64,000 nucleotides of DNA from Vibrio sp. S9_S30 (GCF_014694455.1 NZ_JAAUWT010000014.1:1-64000), one strand, 5' to 3'; counted from the stretch's first letter, positions 8,034-16,941 are shown. Notes: generated from the letters alone by a model not told the origin. Made by a program: numbers and translations.

Positions 8034-9749
8034 ATGTCACTATTAGAAGTTAAAAATCTTCGAATCGAATACCCGTCACGACATGGGGTTCATGCCGCCG
8101 TCAAATCGCTTTCTTTCAATATAGAGAGGGGAGAGATTGTGGGCGTTGTAGGCGAATCTGGTGCAGGTAAGTCTACCGTAGGAAACGCCGTTATTGACCT
8201 ACTTAGCCCTCCTGGTGTGATTGCCAGTGGTGAGGTATTCCTTGATGGGAAAAAAGTGTCGGGGTTAAGCCCTGAGCAAATGCGCGGTGTGCGCGGATCA
8301 AAAATTGGATTTATCTTCCAAGATCCAATGACGTCACTTAATCCGTTATTTACGGTTGAACAACAACTGAAAGAAACCATTCATGCCAACATGAATGTCT
8401 CGGACACGGAAGCCTATAAGCGTGCGCTGTCTCTGATGAAACAGGTTGGTATCCCTCAACCTGAGAATCGCTTAAAGCAGTACCCTCACCAGTTCTCGGG
8501 TGGCATGCGCCAGCGCGTTGTGATCGCCATTGCTTTGGCGGGTGAGCCCGATTTGATCATCGCTGATGAACCCACCACCGCGTTAGATGTTTCGATTCAA
8601 GATCAAATCCTTAGCCTTATCCGTGATCTTTGCGTTGAGAAAAACGTGGGTTGTATGTTGGTTACGCATGATATGGGTGTGGTGTCGAACGTGACGGATC
8701 GAGTGGCGGTAATGTACCGTGGTGATCTGGTTGAGTTTGGGAAAACATCGAAAGTCCTTGGTGACCCAGACCATTCTTACACACGCAGTTTGATTTCTGC
8801 GGTTCCCCGTTCTGATGTGAAGCTGGATCGTTTTCCTTTGGTGAGCTACATCGAAGAAGCGCACGAGATGGCGCCATTAGACGTGAAAAATCACTGGTTG
8901 GGTCAAAGCCAAGACCACCGTGATTATAATGGACCGCTACTCAATGTGGAAAACGTCAACCTACGATTTGTTACCAAAGACTCTTTCTTTGAAAGTCGCC
9001 GTGAATACGTGCAAGCCTCTAATAATGTCAGCTTCGAAGTATTCGAGGGGGAAACATTTGGTCTTGTGGGCGAATCCGGTTCAGGTAAGTCGACCATTGC
9101 ACGCATTATTGCGGGCTTGTACGCTCCTAACTCAGGTAAAGTTACGTTTGAAGGCATTGATTTAACCTCTCTAAAATCTGAAAACGAGCGTCGCCCTCTG
9201 CGTCGCCAGATGCAAATGGTCTTCCAAAACCCGTATACGTCAATGAACCCAAGGATGAAAATCTTTGACATTATTGCGGAGCCCATTCGCTTCCATAAAC
9301 TGACGAGAAATGAGTCAGAAACGAAGCAGATAGTGGAAGATCTGCTTGAACATGTCGGCTTAGGTAAGATGGCTGGCGTGAAATACCCACATGAATTTTC
9401 CGGTGGGCAAAGACAACGAATTTCCATTGCACGAGCCTTGGCAACTCGCCCTAGGCTGCTTATTTGCGATGAACCCACTTCTGCATTGGATGTATCCGTG
9501 CAGGCACAGATTCTCAACCTCCTCAAAGATCTTCAAGATGAACTCAATTTGACAATGCTATTTATTAGCCATGATTTGCCGGTGATCCGCCAGATGTGTG
9601 ACCGAATTGGTGTCATGCAAATGGGGACTTTGCTCGAAGTTGCTCCGACGGAACAGCTCTTTACTGATCCGCAGCATGAGTACAGTAAACAATTGATATC
9701 TTTGATGCCTGAGTTTACAGGCTTAAGAGAAGACATTAAATCCGCTTAA
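8034..9749 (+). CDS. Peptide-type ABC importer, fused double ATPase
   Basis: About 571 residues with two complete nucleotide-binding domains in one chain, as in GsiA/YejF-type oligopeptide or glutathione importers. Domain 1 has Walker A GESGAGKS (about residue 42), signature FSGGMRQR and Walker B LIIADEP; domain 2 has GESGSGKS (about residue 350), FSGGQRQR and LLICDEP. Each ends in the oligopeptide-family C-terminal extension. A GTG lies at 8031, but the ATG at 8034 sits seven bases after AGAGG and is preferred. It is the first gene of an ATPase, binding protein, permease, permease operon. The substrate (peptide, nickel or other) cannot be told from the ATPase. Confidence 0.9.
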   Translation: MSLLEVKNLRIEYPSRHGVHAAVKSLSFNIERGEIVGVVGESGAGKSTVGNAVIDLLSPPGVIASGEVFLDGKKVSGLSPEQMRGVRGSKIGFIFQDPMTSLNPLFTVEQQLKETIHANMNVSDTEAYKRALSLMKQVGIPQPENRLKQYPHQFSGGMRQRVVIAIALAGEPDLIIADEPTTALDVSIQDQILSLIRDLCVEKNVGCMLVTHDMGVVSNVTDRVAVMYRGDLVEFGKTSKVLGDPDHSYTRSLISAVPRSDVKLDRFPLVSYIEEAHEMAPLDVKNHWLGQSQDHRDYNGPLLNVENVNLRFVTKDSFFESRREYVQASNNVSFEVFEGETFGLVGESGSGKSTIARIIAGLYAPNSGKVTFEGIDLTSLKSENERRPLRRQMQMVFQNPYTSMNPRMKIFDIIAEPIRFHKLTRNESETKQIVEDLLEHVGLGKMAGVKYPHEFSGGQRQRISIARALATRPRLLICDEPTSALDVSVQAQILNLLKDLQDELNLTMLFISHDLPVIRQMCDRIGVMQMGTLLEVAPTEQLFTDPQHEYSKQLISLMPEFTGLREDIKSA

Positions 9750-9826
9750 CGGATTGATGAAAATGCAATAACACAACACAGACAACAACAAATAGGGATT
9801 TGGATTCCCGCATAAGGAGTTATGCA

Positions 9827-11377
9827 ATGAAAACCATAAAGACTAAGTTAGCGATAGCCCTAATGGCTGCAGGCTTAAGTTTCAGTGTTGCGGCGGCAGA
9901 CATTACCGTCGCTTATGATGCCGATCCAGTATCCTTGGATCCGCATGAGCAGCTGTCTGGCGGTACTTTGCAAATGTCTCACATGGTATTTGACCCTTTG
10001 GTACGCTACACACAAAGCTTGGATTTTGAAGCGAGATTGGCGGAAAAATGGGAGCGTGTTGATGACACAACATTCCGCTTCTCTATTCGTAAAGGTGTGA
10101 AGTTCCATTCGGGCAATGAGCTTTCTGCTGATGATGTAGTATGGACATTTGATCGTTTAAAAATTTCTCCAGACTTTAAAGCGATTTTTGAACCGTATGA
10201 AAAAATGGTAAAAGTGGACGATTACACGGTAGAAATTATTTCTAAAGGTGCGTATCCACTTGTGCTTCAAACGGCAACGTACATTTTCCCAATGGATAGC
10301 AAGTTCTACTCAGGTCAAACTGACGATGGAAAGGACAAAGCTGAAGTGGTGAAGCATGGTAACTCCTTTGCGTCAACTAACGTGTCAGGTACAGGTCCGT
10401 TTGTTGTTACTTCACGCGAGCAAGGTATAAAGGTCGTATTTGAGCGTTTTGATGACTACTGGGATAAAGATACAGGCAATGTAGACAAGCTAACCTTGGT
10501 TCCTATCAAAGAAGATGCAACGCGAGTGGCGGCTCTACTTTCTGGTGATGTGGACATGATCGCACCGGTTGCACCGAATGATCACGATCGTGTCGAGAAG
10601 GCTGATGGTGTGGATTTGGTGACTCTACCAGGTACGCGTATCATCACGTTCCAAATGAACCAAAACAGCAATGAAGCGCTGAAAGATGTGCGGGTTCGTC
10701 AGGCGATTGTTCACGCCATTAACAACGAAGGTATCGTGAAGAAAATCATGAAGGGCTTCGCGACGGCGGCTGGTCAGCAAGGACCTGTTGGTTACGCAGG
10801 CTATGATGCCAATTTGGTTCCACGCTATGACCTGAAAAAAGCGAAGCAGTTAATGAAAGAGGCGGGTTACGAAAACGGCTTTAGCCTTTCGATGATGGCT
10901 CCAAATAACCGCTATGTGAATGATGCAAAAATTGCTCAGGCTGCCGCCGCCATGCTTTCAAAGATTGGTATAAAGGTTGACCTGAAGACCATGCCTAAAG
11001 CGCAATATTGGCCCGAGTTCGATAAGTGTGCGGCAGATATGCTGATGATCGGTTGGCATTCAGATACAGAAGATTCAGCAAACTTCTCTGAATTCCTAAC
11101 AATGACGCGTAACGAAGAAACGGGTCGTGGTCAGTACAACTGTGGTTACTATTCAAATGCGGAGGTGGATAAGTTGATTGAAGCCTCAAATGTTGAAACG
11201 GATCCTGCTAAGCGTGCAGCTATGCTCCAGAAAGTTGAAGCGACATTGTATAACGACGCGGCTTTTGTTCCTTTACACTGGCAAAACCTTGCTTGGGGTG
11301 CAAAGTCTAACGTAGATATCGCTCCAATTGTCAATGCGATGAATTACCCTTACTTTGGCGATCTAGTCGTTAAGTAA
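9827..11377 (+). CDS. ABC importer substrate-binding protein, family 5 (peptide/nickel type)
   Basis: A 516-residue periplasmic binding protein of the DppA/OppA class. The signal peptide is MKTIKTKLAIALMAAGLSFS followed by VAAAD, with cleavage likely after AAA. The family N-terminus (ITVAYDADPVSLDPHEQ) and the WTFDRLK and RVRQAIVHAIN segments are present. The start at 9827 follows AAGGAG by seven bases; an in-frame start 27 bases earlier lacks a ribosome site. It lies about 80 bases after the ATPase and is followed by a hairpin before the permeases, as in operons where the binding protein is made in excess. Confidence 0.92.
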   Translation: MKTIKTKLAIALMAAGLSFSVAAADITVAYDADPVSLDPHEQLSGGTLQMSHMVFDPLVRYTQSLDFEARLAEKWERVDDTTFRFSIRKGVKFHSGNELSADDVVWTFDRLKISPDFKAIFEPYEKMVKVDDYTVEIISKGAYPLVLQTATYIFPMDSKFYSGQTDDGKDKAEVVKHGNSFASTNVSGTGPFVVTSREQGIKVVFERFDDYWDKDTGNVDKLTLVPIKEDATRVAALLSGDVDMIAPVAPNDHDRVEKADGVDLVTLPGTRIITFQMNQNSNEALKDVRVRQAIVHAINNEGIVKKIMKGFATAAGQQGPVGYAGYDANLVPRYDLKKAKQLMKEAGYENGFSLSMMAPNNRYVNDAKIAQAAAAMLSKIGIKVDLKTMPKAQYWPEFDKCAADMLMIGWHSDTEDSANFSEFLTMTRNEETGRGQYNCGYYSNAEVDKLIEASNVETDPAKRAAMLQKVEATLYNDAAFVPLHWQNLAWGAKSNVDIAPIVNAMNYPYFGDLVVK

Positions 11378-11394
11378 ACGGAATGTTCACCACT

Positions 11395-11426
11395 TACGCC
11401 AGATGAGCATTGGCTTGTCTGGCGTA
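11395..11426 (+). other. Intraoperonic hairpin after the binding-protein gene
   Basis: The 9-bp stem TACGCCAGA/TCTGGCGTA has a 14-base loop and no T run after it. It is more likely a 3'-end-stabilising or attenuating structure than a full terminator. Confidence 0.55.
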
Positions 11427-11565
11427 TCATTAAAACAACCAACAGTCGGTGAATTTGAATAGATTCGTCTATTTGGTGCTTGGCTTTTTCTTTCGGTCGA
11501 GCCTAGTACCACTTTTGAGGCTGAAGGGTATTACATGAAAGTCATGGAAAGTTAAGGGGCAAGGA

Positions 11566-12543
11566 ATGTTTACGTTTCTCGTCAAGCGCCTGTTTCAGGC
11601 ACTGATAGTGATGTTTGTGATCAGTTTGGTGGCGTTTGCCATTCAGGATAACCTTGGCGACCCGTTACGGGAACTGGTCGGTCAATCCGTTTCGGAATCA
11701 GAACGACAAGTCTTGCGTGATGAGCTGGGGTTAAACGATCCTTTCATCACAAAATATACACGCTTCGTCGGTAATGCACTGCAAGGTGATTTAGGGACAT
11801 CGTACTTCTTCAAGCGCCCTGCACTTGAAGTCATTTTAGATAAATTGGTCGCAACGCTAGAGTTGGTATTCGGCGCAACGCTGATCATCATTTTCTGTTC
11901 GATTCCACTCGGAGTGTATTCGGCGATACATCCAAAGAGCTTTTTCACTAAAGTTGTGATGGCGGGGAGTAGTATTGGTATCTCGGTCCCTGTTTTCTTA
12001 ACGGCCATTATGCTGATGTATGTGTTTTCCATTGAATTGGGGTGGTTGCCCTCTTATGGACGAGGGGAAACCTCAAGCTTGCTAGGCTGGGAGTCGGGGT
12101 TCTTTACCCTCGATGGCTTAGCGCACTTAATCTTGCCATGTGTGGCTTTGTCTTCGATTATGTTGCCACTCTTTATCCGTTTGGTACGTTCAGAAATGCT
12201 GGAAGTACTGAGCTCTGAGTACATTAAGTTTGGTAAAGCCAAAGGGCTAGCACTGAACAAAATCTATTACCAGCACGCATTGAAGAATACGATGTTACCC
12301 GTACTGACGGTGGGGGGAGTTCAAATCGGTACGATGGTGGCGTACACCATTCTGACCGAAACGGTTTTCCAGTGGCCAGGTACAGGTTCCCTTTTCCTAG
12401 AAGCGATCCACCGCGTAGATACCCCTCTTATCACGGCATACGTGATTTTTGTTGGGCTGATTTTCGTGGTAACAAACACCATTGTTGACTTGCTGTACGG
12501 CGTTATCAACCCAACGGTTAACCTAACTGGAAAGGGAGCATAA
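11566..12543 (+). CDS. Peptide-type ABC importer permease (DppB/OppB type)
   Basis: A 325-residue inner membrane permease. An N-terminal membrane segment (RLFQALIVMFVISLVAF) precedes the family region RDELGLNDPF and five further hydrophobic spans. The cytoplasmic EAA-like loop is at about residues 225-245 (EYIKFGKAKGLALNKI). AAGGGGCAAGG precedes the ATG. It couples with the next permease and the double ATPase. It ends two bases before the next start. Confidence 0.92.
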   Translation: MFTFLVKRLFQALIVMFVISLVAFAIQDNLGDPLRELVGQSVSESERQVLRDELGLNDPFITKYTRFVGNALQGDLGTSYFFKRPALEVILDKLVATLELVFGATLIIIFCSIPLGVYSAIHPKSFFTKVVMAGSSIGISVPVFLTAIMLMYVFSIELGWLPSYGRGETSSLLGWESGFFTLDGLAHLILPCVALSSIMLPLFIRLVRSEMLEVLSSEYIKFGKAKGLALNKIYYQHALKNTMLPVLTVGGVQIGTMVAYTILTETVFQWPGTGSLFLEAIHRVDTPLITAYVIFVGLIFVVTNTIVDLLYGVINPTVNLTGKGA

Positions 12544-12545
12544 TT

Positions 12546-13484
12546 ATGACGACTTCGACTGCTGTTCCTACTCGTTGGGAGCGATTTAAAAACTCGGACT
12601 TTTTGTACTACTTCCGTAGAGACAAAGTCGCGATGTTCAGTTTTACCGTGTTTATGCTGTTTTTAGTGATGGCATTGGCTGCACCCATCATTGCGCCTTC
12701 TGATCCTTATGACTTGTCGTCTATTGATATTATGGATTCAGAATTGCCTCCGTCTTGGATGGCGGACGGGGATGAACGATTCGTTTTGGGGACCGATGAG
12801 CAGGGACGCGATATTCTTTCCACCATTTTGTATGGTTCGCGCCTTTCCTTGGCTATTGGCTTTTTAGCGGTTGGCTTACAGCTGTTTCTCGGCGTTATTA
12901 TCGGATTATCAGCAGGCTATTTTGGTGGTCGTATTGATAGTTTCTTGATGCGCTTTGCCGATGTTCAATTGTCATTTTCAACCATGATGGTAGCGATCAT
13001 TGTCTCGGCTATTTTTAAAGCCAGCTTTGGTAGCGATTTTTACGCCCAATATGCGGTGGTGATGCTGGTGGTCATTATCGGTGTGGCGGAATGGCCGCAA
13101 TATGCGCGCACCATTCGTGCGTCGGTATTGGCAGAGAAGAAAAAAGAATACGTTGAAGCAGCACGAGTCATGGGCTTTAAGTCTCCACGAATCATGTTCC
13201 GTCACATTCTCCCAAACTGCTTGTCACCGATTTTGGTGATTTCTACGGTACAGGTGGCAAACGCCATCATGTCGGAGGCGGCTCTATCTTTCTTAGGGTT
13301 GGGGCTTCCCGTTGACCAGCCTTCTTTGGGGGCGTTGATCAGTATCGGATTTAACTACATATTCTCTGGTGCTTGGTGGATCACCGCCTTCCCGGGATTG
13401 GTACTGGTTACATTGGTTCTTGTGATTAACATGCTTGGTGATTGGTTACGAGACGCATTTAACCCAAAAATTTATAAAGGGTGA
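12546..13484 (+). CDS. Peptide-type ABC importer permease (DppC/OppC type)
   Basis: A 312-residue inner membrane permease with the OppC N-terminal segment (residues 20-50), the family motif LGTDEQGRDILSTILYGSR near residue 80, about five further membrane spans and the EAA loop YVEAARVMGFKSPRIMFRHI at about residues 200-220. It starts two bases after the partner permease, so translational coupling is likely. It is the last gene of the importer operon. Confidence 0.93.
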   Translation: MTTSTAVPTRWERFKNSDFLYYFRRDKVAMFSFTVFMLFLVMALAAPIIAPSDPYDLSSIDIMDSELPPSWMADGDERFVLGTDEQGRDILSTILYGSRLSLAIGFLAVGLQLFLGVIIGLSAGYFGGRIDSFLMRFADVQLSFSTMMVAIIVSAIFKASFGSDFYAQYAVVMLVVIIGVAEWPQYARTIRASVLAEKKKEYVEAARVMGFKSPRIMFRHILPNCLSPILVISTVQVANAIMSEAALSFLGLGLPVDQPSLGALISIGFNYIFSGAWWITAFPGLVLVTLVLVINMLGDWLRDAFNPKIYKG

Positions 13485-13525
13485 TCCAATACCATTGATT
13501 TCCCATCGGAAATATTCATAAACTT

Positions 13526-13556
13526 AAGAGCTGGCGTAAAGCGGGCTCTTTTTTTG
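13526..13556 (+). terminator. Importer operon terminator
   Basis: The stem AAGAGC/GCTCTT with a 13-base loop is followed by a run of seven T. Confidence 0.75.
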
Positions 13557-13626
13557 CATTCACCTTTTTTTGCATTCACCTTTCTTTGCATTACATGGTT
13601 ATGGAGGCAATGTGTGGGGTAAGTTA

Positions 13627-14532
13627 ATGGGCACGGAACCAACAGTCAAAACCGTAACGGTATTGTTTGGCTTGCTGCTTGCAATGGTCAGTGCGATGAG
13701 CCCTGCTCAGGCTAGTGAGTATTTGTGTGATGCAACGCAGGCTTCCACGAACGAGTTGCCTATTCTTAAGGCTGAATGCCCAATCGGTGAAGGACTGTGG
13801 GGGAAACGTGGTCCTTCGCGAAATGCGGAACTGTTCTGGATCCAGTGCGGCATTGTAGGCAAACCCTTGCCGCTTTGGCATGCCAAAAAACTATACCGTT
13901 CAATCTCCACTGACGTTTGGATGATGCGTTATGGCAAAGAATATCGCTGCTTAATTGGCCCATACGACGATTACGCCATGGCGTTAAAAGAGTGGCGACA
14001 AGTGCGTAAAATCCCCAAATACAGTGATGCGTTTATCCGAGAAATTAAAAACCAGTCAACGGTTTCTGCGCCTGCTCAACCTGTGCCAGTCACGCCGACA
14101 AAGCCCGTCGCCCAATTATCATCATCTCCTGCTCCCACGCCAGAGGAGAGTAAAGCGATAGCACCGCCTCCACCGTCAACGGCTGCCAAAGCCGCAAAAA
14201 TGGACATCATTGTCAGAAGACAGGCGAAGCTTGACGGTAAAGCTTATGCCATTCCTTTTATTCGTGATTACGAGCATTTCTATATGGAAAATGACAAGCC
14301 ATGGAACCGCATGGATTATGACTCAGCGACTGAGGTGTGCGGCCTTTTGGGTATGCGTTTAGCGACACAAAGAGAATGGAAAGGCATATTGGAATCCAAT
14401 GAGTTATCTCGATCGGAATGGCCGTTGCATTTGCCTTATTGGGGGATCAGTCAACAAGGGTTGTTTACCAGTGGTAAAGTCACCCAGTTGAAGGGATCAT
14501 CACTGTTGAATGTGCTGTGCATCCAGTCTTAA
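13627..14532 (+). CDS. Secreted SPOR-like protein with C-terminal Lcl/FGE-like region
   Basis: About 301 residues. From the ATG at 13627 a signal peptide is seen (VKTVTVLFGLLLAMVSAMSP then AQA-S). Residues about 30-135 contain a cysteine-bearing domain with an SPOR-like end (YRCLIGPYDDYAMALKEWRQ). A Pro/Ala/Thr-rich linker (about 140-190) leads to a C-terminal domain with WNRMDYDSATEVCGLLGMRL, which recalls formylglycine-enzyme/Lcl-type folds. The frame opens at 13570, but the preferred start has GGGGT upstream and exposes the signal peptide. It overlaps the convergent PAP2 gene by four bases. Function unknown; SPOR domains bind denuded septal peptidoglycan, so a cell-envelope role is possible. 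Confidence 0.6.
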   Translation: MGTEPTVKTVTVLFGLLLAMVSAMSPAQASEYLCDATQASTNELPILKAECPIGEGLWGKRGPSRNAELFWIQCGIVGKPLPLWHAKKLYRSISTDVWMMRYGKEYRCLIGPYDDYAMALKEWRQVRKIPKYSDAFIREIKNQSTVSAPAQPVPVTPTKPVAQLSSSPAPTPEESKAIAPPPPSTAAKAAKMDIIVRRQAKLDGKAYAIPFIRDYEHFYMENDKPWNRMDYDSATEVCGLLGMRLATQREWKGILESNELSRSEWPLHLPYWGISQQGLFTSGKVTQLKGSSLLNVLCIQS

Positions 14533-15059
14533 AAGCGTACTTGTGCGGTGAAACCGGTTTCCTCTTCTGTGAAGTAAGGCAAAACCGTAACGGAATACCC
14601 TAGTTCTGTCACGGCATATTGAACCCCCGTCGCCAACGCCATCCCCGCAATGGCATCTCGCCAATAATGATGATTGGCATCCACTCTTGAGTACCCGACT
14701 AATGCCGCAGCACCGTACGCAGGAATGCCATAAGTGGAACCATATCGGAATTGCAAATACGCAGCGCCTTGGGTTGCGACAGACGTGTGCCCAGAAGGAA
14801 AAGAGTGGCCATCGCCATTAGGGCGCTCGGCGTTGACAGCAAACTTTATTGCTTGGGTAGCCAGTGCATTGTACAACGCCCCTTCAGTGAGCTGAATGAG
14901 CCCTTCTGTATCCTCTTTGTACCAAGAAATTATGGCTGCAGTAAGAGGTATGCCAATTTGGGCGACATCGCCATACGTTTCCAGTGCTTCATTTTTTGCT
15001 TGGGTTTGAAAGGTCACTAGAGAAGAGGTGATGATAGCCAAAGGTAACGATATTTTCAT
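14529..15059 (-). CDS. PAP2-family phosphatase, secreted
   Basis: A 176-residue acid phosphatase/lipid phosphatase-like protein. It has an N-terminal signal peptide (LPLAIITSSLVTFQTQA) and all three PAP2 motifs: KFAVNAERP, FPSGH, and SRVDANHHYWRD with the catalytic His. Its small size and single hydrophobic stretch suggest a periplasmic or membrane-associated enzyme acting on lipid pyrophosphates or similar. The substrate is unknown. Confidence 0.85.
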   Translation of the reverse strand: MKISLPLAIITSSLVTFQTQAKNEALETYGDVAQIGIPLTAAIISWYKEDTEGLIQLTEGALYNALATQAIKFAVNAERPNGDGHSFPSGHTSVATQGAAYLQFRYGSTYGIPAYGAAALVGYSRVDANHHYWRDAIAGMALATGVQYAVTELGYSVTVLPYFTEEETGFTAQVRF

Positions 15060-15223
15060 GTGTTTACAGCGTAATGGACGTTAGCGATATTCTACCGGAA
15101 ATCACTAACCTAAGGCGTTGATCTGATGACATGAAACACTTTTCTCGGTTAGAAATGAAGTGTGTGTTTTTTCAGCCTTGAAGAGGAGGAAAGGGGTGAC
15201 TGACTTCCCTCCTTATTGAGGGG

Positions 15224-15844
15224 TTACAGTTCAAGTTGGTTACGTAAGTTCGTAAAGTACTCTTCATTCAATTCAATTTTCAGCGCCACGGAGCGTGAGC
15301 CTCCTAAGTCGACGGATTTACCCAAGCCAAAGCGGGACGTTTTTACGTTCATTTTTCTGAGGTAGCGTTCAATCGAAGCGGTTGTGACAAAAACGAACTG
15401 CGTTGCCCCACCTTTTACCGCGAGCTCTCCAGCTTGCAGTAGTAAATCAAATGTGACCTTGCTGATACCTTGAGAGTTGTGGTTTCGATCTGACGTATCG
15501 ACACCAAAACGGCTGATTTCCCAAACCGTATTACTGGTTGGTGCCGCTTCACCTTGAAGCAACTGAGGGAAGGTATCGCGCAGCATGTAGAAACCCGAAC
15601 AGGGCAATAAACGTAGGCAACCATTGATATTGCCTTGAGCATCTTTCGAGTTGACGTAAATAGGGTTTAGCTGGTCATATTCATCCATTTCCTGACCCGT
15701 GCTATCCACTTTCACATTCCATTTTAGCCTTGCAGAAAAGACGGATGTTCTGAAACGAAACAGCTCGCGGCGGATTGCTGTTGCCATATTGGCAGCTGGC
15801 GTGCTCGAACATGAGGTTTGGTAGTGTGAAAGTAGCGCAGTCAT
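15224..15844 (-). CDS. Acyl-homoserine-lactone synthase (LuxI family)
   Basis: 206 residues from the preferred start, which is the ATG at 15844 with AGGGA eight bases upstream; an ATG nine bases earlier has no spacing for a ribosome site. LuxI-family features are the N-terminal R-x3-F-x5-W pattern (RTSVFSARLKW), the acidic loop MDEYDQ, the GCLRLLP segment and WEISRFGV with the conserved Glu and Arg. It makes an N-acyl homoserine lactone from SAM and an acyl donor; the acyl chain cannot be predicted. The probable receptor is encoded 7 kb away at the other end of the peptide-export cluster. A convergent-style tail and no partner gene immediately beside it are unusual for luxI genes. Confidence 0.88.
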   Translation of the reverse strand: MTALLSHYQTSCSSTPAANMATAIRRELFRFRTSVFSARLKWNVKVDSTGQEMDEYDQLNPIYVNSKDAQGNINGCLRLLPCSGFYMLRDTFPQLLQGEAAPTSNTVWEISRFGVDTSDRNHNSQGISKVTFDLLLQAGELAVKGGATQFVFVTTASIERYLRKMNVKTSRFGLGKSVDLGGSRSVALKIELNEEYFTNLRNQLEL

Positions 15845-15905
15845 TGTTTTCATCCCTGATTAATTGTTGTGCACTCATCGTACTGCGCATCACTTATTTA
15901 TACAG

Positions 15906-15944
15906 CTACCTAATTTGTTAGTCGGTACCTATCACTTTAGGTAG
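15906..15944. promoter_or_regulatory. Repeated TACCTA/TAGGTA boxes in the luxI divergent promoter region
   Basis: CTACCTAA (15906-15913), GTACCTA (15925-15931) and TTAGGTAG (15937-15944) lie between the AHL synthase gene and the divergent gene at 16000. The last two form an imperfect palindrome, TACCTA-N6-TAGGTA, which resembles lux-box half-sites (ACCT...AGGT) but with tighter spacing. It is a candidate site for the LuxR protein of this locus; this is inferred from position and symmetry only. Confidence 0.4.
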
Positions 15945-15999
15945 TTACCCATGTTGAGAAAATAGATGAAGATGTAACAAATTAACATTTAGGTTGCGT

Positions 16000-16401
16000 A
16001 TGCAAGACATTTACATTCTAAACCACACTAAGGTTTTAGAAGGCCTACCTTTAAACAAGCCCAACCCAATGGCGGTAGTGTTAACTGAGAATGGACGCTA
16101 CGCTGGTGAGTTTTGGGGACAACATGCATGGAAAAATACGGTAGCCCATTTGAATGTGGTGCAGCTGGATTCCTTTTCGGTGTACGTTAATCGTTACCCG
16201 TTAGAGGATGAATGGGATGAGTTTCTCAAGGTGCTAGAGCTTAGCCCAATAAAGGTGGTGGTCTGCGATCAAGCGAGCCATCCCCAATGCATCTCCGCTA
16301 TTAAAGCGAAAGGCATTATTTTTGAGAATATGGCGATCAATCTAAGTAAGATAAGACCAAGCCTATTGCCTTCCTGTCGGTATTTTCAACGCCTCATTTA
16401 G
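16000..16401 (+). CDS. Unrecognised 133-residue protein beside the AHL synthase
   Basis: I do not recognise this family. The ATG at 16000 has AGG six bases upstream; a TTG two codons earlier is the alternative. There is no signal peptide or membrane span. It is soluble-looking, with an aromatic-rich middle (GEFWGQHAWKNTVAHLNVV) and a second half alternating strands and helices (SPIKVVVCDQASHPQCI). It is divergent from the AHL synthase across shared TACCTA-type boxes and lies just before the peptide-export cluster, so coregulation is likely. It is followed by a terminator at 16517. Confidence 0.65.
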   Translation: MQDIYILNHTKVLEGLPLNKPNPMAVVLTENGRYAGEFWGQHAWKNTVAHLNVVQLDSFSVYVNRYPLEDEWDEFLKVLELSPIKVVVCDQASHPQCISAIKAKGIIFENMAINLSKIRPSLLPSCRYFQRLI

Positions 16402-16516
16402 TTAAGACGAAGAAAGCCACCCACGAGTGGGATATTGATGTGACATCACCAAGGGGCAAAGACATTGCCCAACCCAATTTAACCAAAGAAACGGTTTCTC
16501 AGCGTTGAATATTCAA

Positions 16517-16546
16517 AAGAGGCGGGTGTTCCCTGCCTCTTTTTTT
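16517..16546 (+). terminator. Intrinsic terminator
   Basis: The hairpin AAAGAGGC/GCCTCTTT, with inner GGG/CCC pairing, is followed by a T run. It separates the 133-residue gene from the peptide operon. Confidence 0.75.
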
Positions 16547-16612
16547 ATGCCTGAAAGCCAGTTCTCTATTCCTCGGCAGAGAAGTCACAGAACCAAATGT
16601 ATTAAGGTTATT

Positions 16613-16626
16613 TAGGTATATACCTA
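16613..16626. promoter_or_regulatory. TAGGTA-TA-TACCTA dyad upstream of the peptide operon
   Basis: A perfect 14-base palindrome about 110 bases before the first peptide gene. Its half-site TAGGTA/TACCTA is the same sequence that recurs in the AHL synthase promoter region, which suggests one regulator for both, though half-site orientation and spacing differ. Confidence 0.4.
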
Positions 16627-16737
16627 CTAAATGTAATAGCTACTAAAAATAGGACTATAAGATTTGAGAGTTTTTATTTTTTCTGTTTTCAATAGAATGA
16701 AGACACTTAAGAAAAACGAGATGAATAAGGATTTAAA

Positions 16738-16836
16738 ATGAAAGAAATACATTCGAAAGAATTAAATAGTGTAATGGGCGCATATATGATTGGCGGTTGT
16801 TTTCCATACCCAACTAAAACCCCAAAACTATTTTAA
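16738..16836 (+). CDS. Leader peptide precursor 1 (32 residues)
   Basis: Too short for ordinary gene calling. AAGG lies seven bases before the ATG. The leader MKEIHSKELNSVMGA has hydrophobic residues at 4, 9 and 12 and GA at 14-15, the register used by C39 peptidase exporters. The predicted core of 17 residues (YMIGGCFPYPTKTPKLF) has one Cys and three Pro. Cleavage after the later GG would leave 12 residues. It is the first gene of the probable operon leading into the exporter. Confidence 0.7.
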   Translation: MKEIHSKELNSVMGAYMIGGCFPYPTKTPKLF

Positions 16837-16848
16837 TAGGGATTAAAC

Positions 16849-16941
16849 ATGAAAGTAATTAATAAAGAAACAACGAAAAAAGTCAATGGTGCCATTGTGG
16901 AAGGTGGCTGCGTTATTTTCCCATGGGAAATGAAGTTATGA
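16849..16941 (+). CDS. Leader peptide precursor 2 (30 residues)
   Basis: TAGGGA lies seven bases before the ATG. The leader MKVINKETTKKVNGA keeps residues 4 (I) and 12 (V) and the GA site, but has Thr at position 9. The core is IVEGGCVIFPWEMKL, with one Cys. As in precursor 1, a GGC motif follows a few residues into the core. The stop overlaps the next start (ATGA). Confidence 0.68.
   Translation: MKVINKETTKKVNGAIVEGGCVIFPWEMKL

Larger units (their letters stand above)
16402..16737. other. Intergenic region before the peptide-export operon
   Basis: 336 bases. The left half carries the terminator of the preceding gene (16517-16546). The right half is AT-rich, with a perfect dyad at 16613-16626 and promoter-like sequence (TAGGACTATAAG, about 16650), and probably drives the peptide/exporter operon. 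No leader-type peptide frame was found here. Confidence 0.5.

Noticed and set aside
8924..9526. 200-codon frame opposite the ABC ATPase
   Set aside because: It is antisense to a clear ATPase domain and mirrors its codon pattern.
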